Assembly (NCBI GenBank): GCA_025201765.1 | Contig: MU623367.1 | Coordinates: 240,065 to 304,064, forward strand | DNA length: 64,000 nucleotides | Direction of reading: 5' to 3' | Source of the DNA: Daldinia sp. FL1419 | Lineage: Eukaryota; Ascomycota; Sordariomycetes; Xylariales; Hypoxylaceae | Shown here: positions 13,692 to 28,000 of the stretch, one piece after another | Position numbering within the stretch: the first letter of the stretch is position 1 | How the letters are laid out: each line of letters opens with the position of its first letter | The notes under the pieces: model-generated | What the model saw: the letters and a program-made list of their open reading frames with translations, nothing else | What the model was told of the DNA's origin: nothing | The model's database searches: none | Program-made: the position numbers and the translations under genes

Positions 13692-13870
13692 TGTAGGAAT
13701 GTTGGTCATGTGACCATGGTGGTACAGACCCACTTTAATCTTGTATTTAGCTCCACGTATTTTGGTTTCCGACCAAAATACGTTCTTTCTTAAATTATAT
13801 TATTTTTAATTAAATTTATAAATATCTTTATTTTTATTATTATATATAATAATATTTTATTTATTTAATA
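13692..13870 (+). repeat. Left LTR of outer element
   Basis: 179 bp, starts TGTAGGAATGTTGG and aligns without gaps to 21822-22000. Its central part is only lightly mutated and contains a perfect hairpin with 12-bp arms (ACGTATTTTGGT / ACCAAAATACGT) around a 5-nt loop. Confidence 0.82.
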
Positions 13871-15004
13871 TTAATTAATAATTAATAATAAATTGATTAT
13901 AAATTAGTTAAGTACCTGAAAGGGAAGAAATAGTTTTAGCGTTAAATCTTAATAAGAAGAAGTAAATAACCTTAAGATTTTATATTTTAATATATAATTT
14001 TGAGTTTGGAATTTTATATTATTATATATAGTTTTAAGAATAATTTGTGTTAATTTAAGATTTTTGGAAGATAGAAATAGTTTTAATATTGAATTTACAA
14101 TCTGAGGTATATGTCTATTATATATAAATAGGTAATATTAAGGTTTTTTTTATTAGTAAAATAATTTTAAAGAAATTTATGTTAATTAAATTATTATATA
14201 TTTATTATGTATTTATATTTATAATGTGTATTTATATTTACCACAATATTATAATATATTAAGAAAAAATAATAATATTAAAAATTACATTATGTTTTTA
14301 TTTTATTAATAAATTTTAAATTTTATTTGAATTTTTTTTCCGATTTTGCCTAAAAAGTTTTACATATTATAACTATTATTACCTAAAAGTTTAGCATTTA
14401 AAGAAAAAATAATTTAGTATTTTATAAAGTAATTTTATAAAATAAAATTAGTATAGTTTTTTTTTATAATAATATATTTACTTATTTTTTTTTATTATTT
14501 TTTTATTATAATAATTAATATTTTTATTATTTTAATTATAATATTATATTTTATTTATTTTTTTAAATTTATTATAATTAATAATTAATATAATTAAATT
14601 AGTAAAGGAATTTTAACTAAAATATGTTAATAATGAATAATTAGATATTGATTTTAATATTATTAATGTAATAATTATTTTAATAGTTTAAATTGATATA
14701 TATATGGTTGAAAATATAATAAGCTACAATAAAAATATAATTAATAAAGGTTTATAACATATTTTCAAGAATGACTTCCACAATTGGATTTTAGCTTATT
14801 TTGTTAAGATTTGACGTTTGTTACATATTAAAATTAAGGAATATTTTAAATTCTATAGTATTTTTATTGGAATAATACAAAATAATTTATATATACTTGT
14901 AATTATTACTAATGTAGATTTATTCCCTAAATTTTTTTAAAATAAAATAAATAATTTATTAAAAACCCATTTTTTTTAAATTTAAATTTTTAGTTAATTT
15001 AATA

Positions 15005-15380
15005 TATTTATAGGCGACACATATGCGCCTCCCTCCAGAGCTGATTTTCCTGTAAACCCTATATTGCAGTTAGTAAACATTAGTGGAACGGATACGGAGC
15101 GGGGTCGCACCGCGGGATAATCACAGCATTAGTAATATTAAAACAAATAATCCTCCTAAGATTGCTAGAACGTACGAGAATCATGGACTTGGTAAGTAAA
15201 GGACCAAATATAATAAGAATAATTATTAAATATTATTAATAATTTCTTAATAAGTTTCTTAAAAGCTTAAAAATTCTGAAAGAGTTGTAACAAAGCCTTA
15301 ACAATTGATTTCCAAAACTGCGTTAGAAAGGCGTAACCACGCTTTTTGTGCGGTTCCCCGTTTTCAACAAGTAAATTGTC
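15005..15380. other. Normal-composition island inside RIPed element
   Basis: About 15005-15190 and 15290-15380 have clearly higher GC than their surroundings and retain CpG-type dinucleotides. The minus-strand open frame 15267-15536 crosses the second part (for example VENGEPHKKRGYAFL) but matches no family I know. It lies in the internal region of the outer LTR element, left of the nested copia insertion. It may be a single-copy segment not seen by RIP, or captured host DNA. Confidence 0.5.
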
Positions 15381-15957
15381 TTTATAATGTATAATTATAT
15401 TAGAATTATAATCCCAACATAATATAATATTAAAATAACATATTAAATCCAGAATATTATAATAATCTCCAATAAAAGGACCAAAACATTTAAAGAAAAT
15501 CAATAATAAAATAATATTAGAAAAATAATAAAGCATTTATAAATATATAAACTTTTTTTTACTTAATATAATATATATATAAAAATAATATAGATTTTTT
15601 AAAATAATATTAAATTATAAATATAATAAATATAATAATATTATATTACAATATTATAAAATATAAATAAAATATATAAAAAGAATTAAAATTAATTAGA
15701 AAAAGTTATAAATTAATAACACCATTTTAAATCATTTTAAAAAATAAATATAATATTGTAATATTAAAAAAAAAATTATAAAAATAAAAATAAATAATAA
15801 TTTTTTATAAAAATATAAAATTATTTATATATATTTATATCCTATATAAATTACATATATTCCAACCCTCCCCTAAAATAACTTCTTTACAATATAATAA
15901 CATTTTTATTATTTATTAAAAAAAATAATAAAATTATTTTAGATTTTATTATTACCT

Positions 15958-18900
15958 TATACCCAGGCCATTACCACATTATTTCACATAATTAACATTA
16001 TAATATATAAAATGTTTTTCTATATTAAAATTTAATTATTTTTATTAAAAAATAAATTTTAATAAAAATATAAGATAAAATTAAAGTTATAATATTATAA
16101 CTTATTTAAATAGGCAGCAAATAGGTTTTCTTTGGAACACAATTCTTACCCAGAACAAATACCAAGAGATGGACCAGATACTTATAATATATTCTAGGTA
16201 AATCGGGATAATAATAAATAAATAAATAATAATATATTTATATTTATTGGAAATTATAATAAAGGTTATTACAATTAAAACAAAACTAACAACAACAACA
16301 CCAATATTACAGTTTTTAATTGCAATTATACAACCTTATCCAACACAATTTATAAACCTTTAATTAATATTTTAAATACCCTAACTAATTTTAACACCTT
16401 AACTAATTCCAGTACTTTAACTAATTCTAGCACCTCAACAAGTTCCACCAGTTCTTCAAATACTATAATAATTAATACTTCTAACATAACAATAAATAAT
16501 CTTTTAAATACCTTAAATACCTTAATAAATTTAAATAGTTCTTTAATATTAATTAGTTCAAATATTCTTAATAAATAATTTTATACAATAAGATTAATAT
16601 ATGGGTAATATGGAGACTTAACCAAAAATAACATAATAATTTATCACAAAATTACTTATTTACAAATAAAAAAAACAATTAATAATATAAAAATTTCAAT
16701 TTCTTAACCTATTAATTAAATTATACTCTAATAATAACCTTAAATTCAAAAACAAAAAATATAAAATATTAAATAAACAAATCTAAATTTTTTTATTTTG
16801 TTATTATAAGTTTGGAATTAAACCTAATTTATATATTAATATTTATAATATAATATTAAAAAAAATAATTTTAAAATTTTTTCATAAATATTTTATACAA
16901 TAAGGTTTTAATTTTAATATAATAATTAATAGAATATGCAATTTCTTCTATATTAATAAAAATCTTTAAATATATATATCTAAATAAAAGAATATAATAA
17001 TTAAAAATATTATATGGGATAATTTTGGAAAAATTTTATTTAAGTACTTTAAAATATTAATTATTTAAATATAATATATTTATAAAGGTTTATTAATTAA
17101 TTATATTGAAGAAGTCTATTTTAAAGAAGGTTTATATCATGTTATATAAGGATATTTAGTATTTTTACTTATTTTTCTTTAATAATCTAATACATTTAAA
17201 AATATTTGTACCAATTTTTGAATGATGGTAGGCAATGTATATTAAAATTTTTTTGATGAGTATAAAATAAAAAACAATTATTATTATATTGATTAAGTTT
17301 ATTAAAATAATTAAAAACCTTATTAAATAAATTGAGGTAAAAATAAATATTTTAATAATTAAAAGTGTTTTAATAATAAGAATAAAAAAAAGAAATATTT
17401 TATTTATGATAAATTAGGTTATTGATTTATTAAATATTTTATATATAAATGATACAATAAATGTAATAAATAATATTAATATATATAGGAATAAAAAATG
17501 GGAAATATTAAAGAAGATTTTGCAGTTTTTTTTATTAATTATAAAAGAATTGATATTGGTTATAGTGATAATAATGCTAATGGTAATGGTAATGATTTTA
17601 ATATATGATATATATAATATATTAATAATAAATATAATAATAATAATTAGGTTTAATTATTAATTATATAATATTTTATAAATTATAATAAAATTAATAA
17701 TTTTTAAATTGTTAATATCCTTATAAATTAAGTAATTTTTTATATATTTATTATAATAGATATTTTTGGTGATAATTATAAGTATTTTTTAGATATAATC
17801 CCAGGTTCTTCTTTTATGTTTTATTTTGAAGATTAATATTCTTATATATTTTAAAATATTTTATTTAATATTAGAATAACTGAAATATTATTAAGAAGTA
17901 AAATGTAAATAAAAATATTATAATATATATATTTTAATATTAAAATGGATATATTTATAATAAGAGTATATATTATATGATTTGGTGATTATTTAGAATA
18001 GGGGAATTTTGGTATTATTAATATATTTATTTTATTTGGAATTATTTAATTTTATATTATATTTTGTAATATATTGTTTTTATTATGTTTTTGTGATATG
18101 GATTGTTTAGGAATTTTTTTAAATAATGTTGAGAATATGTTTATTTATAAGAATAAATATTATTTTATTGTTTGGAAATGGGGATATTTATGGTTTTTGT
18201 TTGATGATAGAGAGTAGATGGTTGTATATTATTATTTAATTAAAGAAGAGTTATAATAGATATATAGATATTTTGATTATTTAGTTGTAGATTAATTTTA
18301 TTGTGTTTTTGTAAAAATTGGATATGATGAATTAGATTGAATGATTATTAAAAGAATTAATAAGTATTGTTATTAATGTTAGATGTACGGTAATGTATTA
18401 AGATAATTTAAGTTTATTGTAAAAGATAATATTAATTTTAATTATAGTATTTATATTGATGTAATATATATTAAAGGTAAATTAATCCTTTATATTATTA
18501 ATAAAATTATATTATTTTAAGTAATAAAATTCTTTAAAGATATGATAATAAAATATATATGGGATATATTAAAAATAATATAAATTAATAATTATTTTAA
18601 ATTATTTAATAATTTAATATTTAATATTAATATTAATTTTATAATTAATGAGTTTACCTTAAATATAAAAGTATTGTTAATATTTATTAAAAAAATGTTT
18701 ATTAAAATATATAATTTAATTAGAAAAGTTAAACGATATTATGGCTTGTTATGATAAGTATATAAAATGATATTAAAAGATTTTTAGGGTATTTAAGTTA
18801 ATATTTATTATGTTTTATAAATAATTATAAAAATTATTAATAATATAATAAAATTAAATAGTTTAATATTAATGTTATTTGTATTTAAAATATACCTGAA

Positions 18901-21050
18901 ATTAGTAGATAATTTATTATTTTTTCTTTTTATTATTATTTAAATTATAATTATTAAAAAATGATGGATGAAGTTCATAAATTTAAAGTTAAGTAATAAA
19001 TTGATAATGTTTTAGGTATAAAAAATAGATTAAATATATTGGATATATTAAATTTATTTTTTTAATTTAAAGTATGTGTTTATTGCAAAAGCAATAGCTA
19101 AACCAGCCTTTATAAATTAATTATTTAAAATAATGAGATTTATATTGTTAAAGTAAATAAAAAATTAATTAATTTTAGGATTATAGTTATGAAATTATAT
19201 TTTTATAATAAATTTATATATATTTTAAACTTTATTAATGAAGATTTTAATTATAAATATAATAATGGTAATGAATATATTTTTGAAGTTAAAGTATTTA
19301 TGGCAAGATAACCATAAGAATAATCTTTTAGAAATAAGAATAGACCTTAATTAATAAATTTTTATAATGTAATTTACCTATTTTTTAAGGAAATAGTTGA
19401 TATGAAGTTATTGTTACAATTATATTAAAAAAAGAAGATCATTATTTTAGGCTAATTGTTTGAAGCGGCGGATATATAAGAGATTAAAGGATTTATTGGA
19501 TGAGGAATATTTTTATTTAAAAAGTATAATAAGATGAAATATGGGAATATTTAGTTATTTAAATTATGAATTATTTATAAAATTAAAAAAAAGGGTATTA
19601 ATAAATCATATAAAAAATCATAATTTATTATTTAAGGTTATAATAATAAAGGAAAAAAGGAGATATTTATATAATCACTTATAATTTAATATTTTAATTA
19701 ATAAATTATTATTATATTTATTTTATTTTTATAATAATGAATTAAAGGAATGATTATATAATTCTATAATATTATATAAGTATATATTTAGTTAAATATT
19801 AATTTAAATTGTATTATTATTATTATATTATTTAAAGAATTTAAAGATTATTTTTTTAAAGATATTATAATAATTGTTGTAAAATCATTTTATAGAGTAA
19901 CCGAAATTGATATACACTAATAAGTAACTTATTTTAAATATTATTGCAAAAAGCTTTTTATAATTATATTAACTTATAATTTATATTTTTTAATTTTAAA
20001 ATTATTTAATTAATTTAATTTGATTAAAATATAAATTAACAATATATTTGGAATATCAAATAAAGTATTTAATAAATTAAAAGAAAATAAAATAAAGAAA
20101 GTTAAATTTAAGGCAAAACCTAAATTGTATCTTAATAAAGATATCCCATTAATATTTAACAATTATATTATTTTAATTAATAATAATAATGATATTTATC
20201 TATATCAGAAAAAGTAAGGTAAGAAGATTGCGTTAATTTAGAATGGAAAGGACAATATTGTTCAACAGTATGTACAGTAATAAGTCCGTAGCGTTTATAT
20301 TGTTTTTGTTTATTAACCTGAAATAATATTTAATATATATAAAGTAATTTAACATAAAGAACCCGGAAAAGTCAAAATTGATAAATTCAATAAACATCTT
20401 TAATAGCAATTAAATAATCTACTACAAGAACTCCAATATATCAAGCTAGATTTTATTATAGCAAAAATCTTTATATTTATTAATAGATTATTTGTAAATA
20501 ATAAAGACCTTAATTCTTAAATTGGTTATAAAATTTTTATTATTAATAAAATTATAATAAATAAATTATTTATTATAATTAATAATTTAATTCATTAAAG
20601 TTCTATAAAATGTAAATGAGTTACCTAAAATGTTCTAATAAATAAAATTTATATTATAATATATAATATAAATATAATTATTACAATTGGAATAATAATA
20701 ATATCTATATTTAATAAATTCTAATTTTTTACAATATTTATAATTATATATATTCCCGGGCCGCCGCCACACCACTTCACGCAGCTGGCATTGTAACGCA
20801 TAAATTGTTTTTCCATATTAAGGTTTGATCATTTCTATTGGAGGGTGAGTTCCAATAGGAACACAGGGTGAAGCCAAAGCTAAGGCAACGTAGCTTGTTC
20901 GGATAGGCGGCAGGTAGGTTTTCTCCGGAACACGGTTCCTACCCGGAACAAATACCAAGAGATGGACCGGATACCTGTAATATATTCTAGGTAAATCGGG
21001 GTAGTAATAAATAAATAATAAATAAATAAATAATTATATATATTAATTTA
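15958..21050 (+). mobile_element. Nested Ty1/copia LTR retrotransposon, RIP-inactivated
   Basis: Direct LTRs of roughly 290 bp at about 15958-16246 and 20757-21050 share a long conserved segment (for example AACAAATACCAAGAGATGGA). The exact ends and target duplication could not be fixed. Plus-strand remnants appear in copia order: integrase at about 18365-18800 (YIDVIYIKGKLILYII), reverse transcriptase at about 19460-20080 (SYKKSQFIIQGYNNKGKKEI, with stops read as Gln), and RNase H from about 20220 (QQYVQQQVRSVYI, again with stops read as Gln). The plus strand of about 16850-20080 mostly keeps G and has lost C. The element is inserted in the outer LTR element. Sequence similarity to element 1 in the reverse transcriptase is limited, so it is a different family. 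Confidence 0.8.
20757..21050 (+). repeat. Right LTR of nested copia element, largely unmutated
   Basis: GC-rich segment retaining sequences such as CTTGTTCGGATAGGCGGCAG. It aligns to the AT-converted left LTR (about 15958-16246), where the same positions read as C-to-T or G-to-A. It ends in an (AAAT)n-like tract before the outer element resumes. Confidence 0.75.
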
Positions 21051-21821
21051 TTTTTATTTTATAAATATTTTATTAAACTTAGAACAATAAAGGAAAAATA
21101 ACTAATAATTAATATTATATTATTCCAACAATTTTATAAATAATAAAAAATTAACAATATATAATGGATTTACAGATAAAATAATCTAACCAATATAATA
21201 ATAAAATTTAATACCAATAAAACCTTTATAATATTTATTAATATTAATTATTTTATATTAAAACTATAAAATTGGGTTAAATAAACTTAAATAATATAAA
21301 TAATATCAATTATTTCCCTTAATTAATTCAATAATTCAAATAAATAAATAAATATAATTTTTAAAAAAAAAAAATTATTAAATGGGATTATATATTATTA
21401 TATATTTTAAAATAATTAATTATTACATTTTCAAATAAAGCTTAAACCATTAATTTATAAATCTTTGCTTTTTATTTATTAATAAACTTTCTTTAATTAT
21501 TTTTATATATTTTTAACAATATTTTTATTAATAAAATATACCTAATTACAAAATACCCCAGATTATTAATACTAACCTCAATAACCACTAATTTATAATG
21601 TTACAACATCATTTGTTCTACTGGAACATTAATTTAATATTTTTTAAAACATGAACTTGTATTATTTTATAAAAAGATTATTAGTTAGTTTAATATAAAT
21701 AAGAATAAAAGGAAAATTATAAAAAAAAATCAATCTTAACACATTTAAACACTTAAGATTATAACCTTAACTAACACTCATTAATATTATATAACCTTAC
21801 AAGAAAAGAAAAAATTACTAA

Positions 21822-22000
21822 TATAAGAATATTGGTTATATGACCATAATGGTACAAACCCACTTTAATCTTATATTTAACTCCACATATTTTGATCTCC
21901 AACCAAAATACGTTCTTTCTTAAATTATACTACTTTTGACTGAATTTACGAATACCCTCACTTTTACTATTGCATGCAATAGTACCTTGTCCATCCAACA
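21822..22000 (+). repeat. Right LTR of outer element
   Basis: 179 bp, partner of 13692-13870. Its last 100 bp are nearly unmutated and contain the palindromic TATTGCATGCAATA. It is followed by target duplication CTTTA. Confidence 0.82.
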
Positions 22001-22005
22001 CTTTA

Positions 22006-25000
22006 GCCCCACTATTCTCTATTTATTAAAATATATCCTTAATATAATATAAAATAAATATATAAATTATAATATTTATTCTATTAATATTAAATATTAT
22101 TACCTTGTTTAAAACATTAAACCTTCTAAATACTTTTATCATATCTCTAAAATTTAATCCATAAAAATTAAGTACTAATGAATATATATTATTAAATTTA
22201 TATTAATCTTTTTGAAAAAGTCCAGTTGGAGTGATATAGTTACTTATTAAAAATTGATATAAATTACTATATATATTAAAATCATTAATAAAATTAATAA
22301 AAAAAATGGAAAAAATAGGTTTTATATTAAGAAAAACTTAATCCCATACTTTTTTAAATATTTTTTAATTATATTTTTAAATTTTTAATTTAATATATAT
22401 AGTATATATATAATAAAGGGGTTATAATTATTTGATATTATGTATTTAAAGGTTTTTATCCATTTTTTAATTAAAAATAAATATATAATAAATATAATAA
22501 TATTTTAATATAATATTGTTTATAATATGTGATATTATGGAGGTATTATATTTTGATTAAAAGATATCTTACTTTATCCACTATTTTATATTTAATTATA
22601 ATTTAGGAAGTTAGGAGTTCTCAAAATATTCCTTAAATTTATAATTAAAATATATATATATATTTTGATATATATTTATTTCTAGTATATAGGTTATATT
22701 TAAAATAAATATTAATTCTTATTTATGTTGTGATGGATTTAAAATCATATTATTTAACCATTTATTTTAAATATATTGGTGAAGATTTTTTTATATTTAT
22801 AAAGTTTTAATTATTTTATTTTATTAAGTATAGGATTCTTTATACATATTTTAACTAAAATTATATATATATTTAATATAAAAATCTATATCTTTTATAA
22901 TATTGTTATTATAAAAATAATAATAATATTTGGGTTGAAGATATTTATAATAAATAATATTAATTAGGAAGATAGAAATTTAAAATATTAAAAAATAAGA
23001 ATATTAACCATCTAATATATAAATTAATTTAAATTAATAATATTTATAAAAAAATTCTTTAGGTTCATTAATGAAAATAATTGATTTATAATATATATCC
23101 TAATAGAAATTAAAGGCTAAAATAATTTTGAATAATATAATTGGATTAAATAATATTAATTTTATTATAACAAAAGAGGGCTTTGTATTTTTGGCCTTCC
23201 ACTTTCTATAATTTGCCTTCTTACCTTCCATTTGGAATATATGTTTTTCATAAATTTCAACTTTATAAATTTTAAATATAATTAATATCTTTTTTGATTT
23301 TAAAAGCATAGGTACCTAATATATTAATATAAAAAATAAATATTTATATATATATTATAATAAAATAAATAATTATTATAAAAAATTTTAAATTTTATTA
23401 ATTATACCACCATTATTATTATAAATTAATAAAAGAATTTTATATAACAATTTTTATATATCACAACTCATACTTATAAAGTTTATAAAAAGAGTTAAAA
23501 AAGTTTCAAAATTAGGTAAATTAAAATTTTGGCTATATTAATCTTTAAATAAACATAAAATATCAATTATATTTAAATTTTTAATTAAAATTAATTAATT
23601 AGATATATTTAATATTTTATAAAACCATTTTTATTATTATTTTAATACTTATATTAAATCCTCTTCATCTTCATCTTTAAATCCTTTCATATCTAATAAT
23701 TCTAAATTATTTAATATATTTTTATAATCAAGTATAACTTCTATTTCAACTGAATCCAAAGCAGATTCTATAACATATTTTATATTATTTATTATATTAC
23801 CATATCATATTATATTAAAATCAATAATTATTATAATATTTATTAATATTTAATTATTAAAAATTCTTAAATAATAATATTTTATATTTTTATCATTTCT
23901 ATTATCATTAACCCTATTATTATCTTCATCATTAATTAATTTATTTATTTTATTAATATTATTTTTATTTTTTTAATTATTTCTATAATATCTATATTAT
24001 TAAATTAATTAAATATATAATATTTAATTTTATTATTTTTAAAAATTAATATTATATTTTTATTAATATTTTATTAAATTATATAATCACTTATTATCTC
24101 TTTTATATATATTCTTATATAGTTAGGTAGTGTTGGTTTTTGTGCCCTACACCACATCTTAAATATTTATAAATAATTTTAAATAAAATATTTATTATTA
24201 AAATAAATTAAAATTAAAATTAAAATAAAATAATAAAAGGTGGTAAAAAAGAAAATAAAATAAAAAGTAGAAAAGAAAAATTAATTATTATTTATAAATT
24301 AAATAAAATAATTTAGTTTACATAGAAAATATTTGCCTAATAATTTATTATATTTACCTTATTAAATTGAATAAATATATTATAAATTAATATTTATATT
24401 TTTATTTAATTTTATAATATTTTAAATTAATTAGAAAAAAATATAATTTAAAATTAGCATTTTTTTTTAAATAAAATTTCAATACAATTATATAATATAT
24501 ATTTAAATTTAATTAGATTTCTTACTATTTAATATAAATTCCATTTCCAACCTTACATTTTCTAAGATTTTTATCCTTATATATTAAAGGTATTATTAAT
24601 TCCCCTAAAATTATTATATTTTATTAATAAAGTTTAGTTTAAATTAAAATATAATTATAAATAATAAAGATCCCTTAGTATTTATACAGGATTCTCAAAT
24701 CATATCAAAAATAACCAAACATAATAATCTATAATTAATTCAACATTTGGCCCATATAAAAAACATTAATACACCTATAAACAACCTTATGTTGTTACCT
24801 ACTGAAAAGGATGTTGAAATTCTATTAATTAAATACAAATTTCCACTTTTCTTTATAGAACCTATCTAAAAAAGGGTATAACTTTATGAAAAATTATTCA
24901 AAAATTTATTATATAAATATTAGAAAAAAGGTTAGAGTAATGGTTATAAATTAAATAATATAAATTTATTAAAAATTAAAAAAAATGTAATTAAGAATTA

Positions 25001-28000
25001 TATAAACATTTCTTTATTTTCTAAAATTTAGGAATTATAATATAAATAATTAAAAAACATATATTAGATATTAATATATCTTCTAAAAGATATAAATTTT
25101 TTTGTAAATATTTCTTTAAAATATTTAAATATATAAAATATAAAATATTATTTAAATAATTTTATATAAATAAAATATTATATCCCTTATATTTAAAAAT
25201 TACTTAACTAATCAATAAGATTCATATTAACAAACTTATCCAAGATTATTCCACAAAAATATCATAAAACCAAACAAAGAAATAAAACCATATCACCTTT
25301 TAATAATAATTTAAAAATTGATTTAATATAAATATTTTCAAAGCCATATAAAATAATATAATATATAAAATTATAAATATTAATATAATATTTAATAATA
25401 AAAAAGGGTTGATTTTCATTTATTTAAAATTATTTTATACTAAAATATCATTACCCCTTATTTCAATAATAACATTAAAAATATATATAAATCCAAATTT
25501 ATATTAAATCTTAATCAACATTTATATTAAAGGCCTTTAAATTATTAATAATAATAATTATAAAATTATAAAAAAAATATTTAATTCCCTAATTTATTTT
25601 AATATATTCAAATATATTAAATTAAATAAATTTATTTAAACATCTTTTATATTAACATTTAAATTATTAAAATAAACCTTTATTAAAAGAATAAAATATT
25701 CCTAATCAATATAAGAACATATTTAAAACATAAAAAACAATAAAAACAATATTAATCCTATTATATCAAAAAAAATAAAACTATTAAGCAACATTAGAAA
25801 TAATATTAAATCCCTTATTAAAATAAAATATAACTTTTTTAATCCAATTTAAATCTTAATTATCTTTATTCCAAACCCTTATTATATTAAATTAAACCAA
25901 AATATAACTCCAATTAACTATTAATTTTAAAATTTTTCCAATTTAATACAAATTAACTCAACCCAAATACCAACTAATTTTCTAATTTAAAATTTTTTTA
26001 ATCTAATATAAATCAATTAAATATAAACCAATTCAATCTAAACTAACCTAATTCAAATTGAACCAACCTTATCAAATATTATAATTAATCTTAATATCAA
26101 CTTTATTAATCATACCTACATAATTATTATAACAGATTTTAATTTAAAAATGAATAATTTTAATTTTAACTGTAATAATATTACACATAATATTATTAAT
26201 AATTTAATAAACAAATCATATAATAACCATACTAAAATAAACTTTAACAATAATTTAAATAATATTTATAATACATCTCCACAAAAAGAAAAAATCAAAA
26301 ATATAATAATAAAAAATACAAAAGAAATTTAAAATAAAAATACCCTTCTAAATACTAATAAAAAAAATATAGAAGAAAATAAAGAGGATTTTAATAACTT
26401 TATAAATAATAAAACTCCAATACAAACCAAATTTTAGAAAAATTATAGATCACATAAAGGTCATAGATCATATAAAGATTATAGATTATGTAAAGAAATA
26501 GCAAAAGGTTCTACATATCAAAATAACTAATTTAAAAAAGTAAAAAAAGAAAAAGAAGAATCTTCTACCTTTAAACCCATTTGTATAACATATTAATAAA
26601 ATAATTAAATAACTAAAAAAATAAAAGAAAAAAAAGAATTTACTATCTTTAAACCCATTTATACAACATACTAACAAAATAATTAAATAATTAAAAAAAT
26701 AGAAGAAAAAGAATTTTTTACCTTTAAACCTATTTGTATAATATATTAACAAAATAACTAAACAATTAAAAAAACAAAAGAATAAAAATCTTCTTCTATA
26801 CCCAAATTAAACATTATAAATTAAAAAAAAAATAAAAGTAAAATATAAATAATCTATCCTTATAACAATAAAATATCAAAAAAACAATCAAATAATTAAA
26901 TTAATAAAAAAAAAAGATATTATTATAATAATCTTAATTTTATAAATATTAATCTTAAATATAATAAAAAAAAGAATATAAATTAATTCTTTTAAAAAAG
27001 AAATCTAAATCTTACAATATATTATATAAATTAAATAAACCAATATCATACAAAATACCATTAAAATAGGACCTTTATTTCATAAATACCAATAATTATA
27101 TTAATATTTAATACTTACCCACATATAATATATCCATATTTTAAAAATATTATTAAAATAAAATTTTACAATTATATAAATGATTTTTATTTACTTTTTA
27201 ATTTATTAAATATATTATAATCTTCTTATTAATAAAAATTTTTATAATAAAGGATATTAAAATAATTAATTCTTATTTTTTATTTAATACCTTTTTAAAT
27301 TAATATCTATTATATTATAATATAATATTTATAATATTATCCTTAAATACTTCTTTTATATTATCTTCAAATATTATAAAATAAATATTGTAATTACTAT
27401 TAAATATTTCTATTTCCCAAATCATATATACCACTTAACCTTATAATAAATATTAAAATAAAATAATATATAATATTTATATTTATTTACATATATATTA
27501 TAATTGGACTTCTAATATTATCTTATATTTTCTAATAAAAAATATTAAAATTAAGAAATAAAAATAATAATTAATAAATAAATACCTAATTTATATTATA
27601 TTTTAATATTAATAATTTTCCCTATAAAATTTTATTTTTATCACAAATTAATAAAAATATCAATTAAAAACCAAATATTATTACAATAACCAGAAACTGC
27701 TTGGCTATTAATTAATATTTTTATCCCACCTTACCAAAATCAAAAATATTAATATATTTCTTATTCCAAATTATAATCTACAATTGCTATCCATTTATTA
27801 TCAATATATTTGCGTAAAATTAATAAAAAATTATAATAATTTACCATTTTTATTAATTTAATTAATTTATAATCCTTAACCCTAATATTCCAATAATAAT
27901 TATAATATTATTTACCTACCCATTATTAAATCAATATTTCTTAATAACATTATAAAATAAATAATTTTATGACCTATTATTAATATATATAATTAATTAG

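Larger units (their letters stand above)
13687..22005 (+). mobile_element. Outer LTR retroelement, interrupted by a nested copia element
   Basis: Element 13692-22000 is flanked by 5-bp duplications CTTTA (13687-13691 and 22001-22005). Its two 179-bp LTRs (13692-13870 and 21822-22000) run in the same direction and end in CCAACA in the better preserved right copy. After subtracting the nested copia insertion, only about 2.9 kb of internal sequence remains, which is small for a full copia or gypsy polyprotein. I recognise no protease, integrase or reverse transcriptase in it. It may be a non-autonomous or partly deleted element, or its coding part may be decayed past recognition. The plus-strand orientation is nominal. 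Confidence 0.75.

Noticed and set aside
26486..26752. Repetitive Phe-rich frame on the minus strand
   Set aside because: Shadow of the tandem repeat in RIPed DNA; composition not protein-like.
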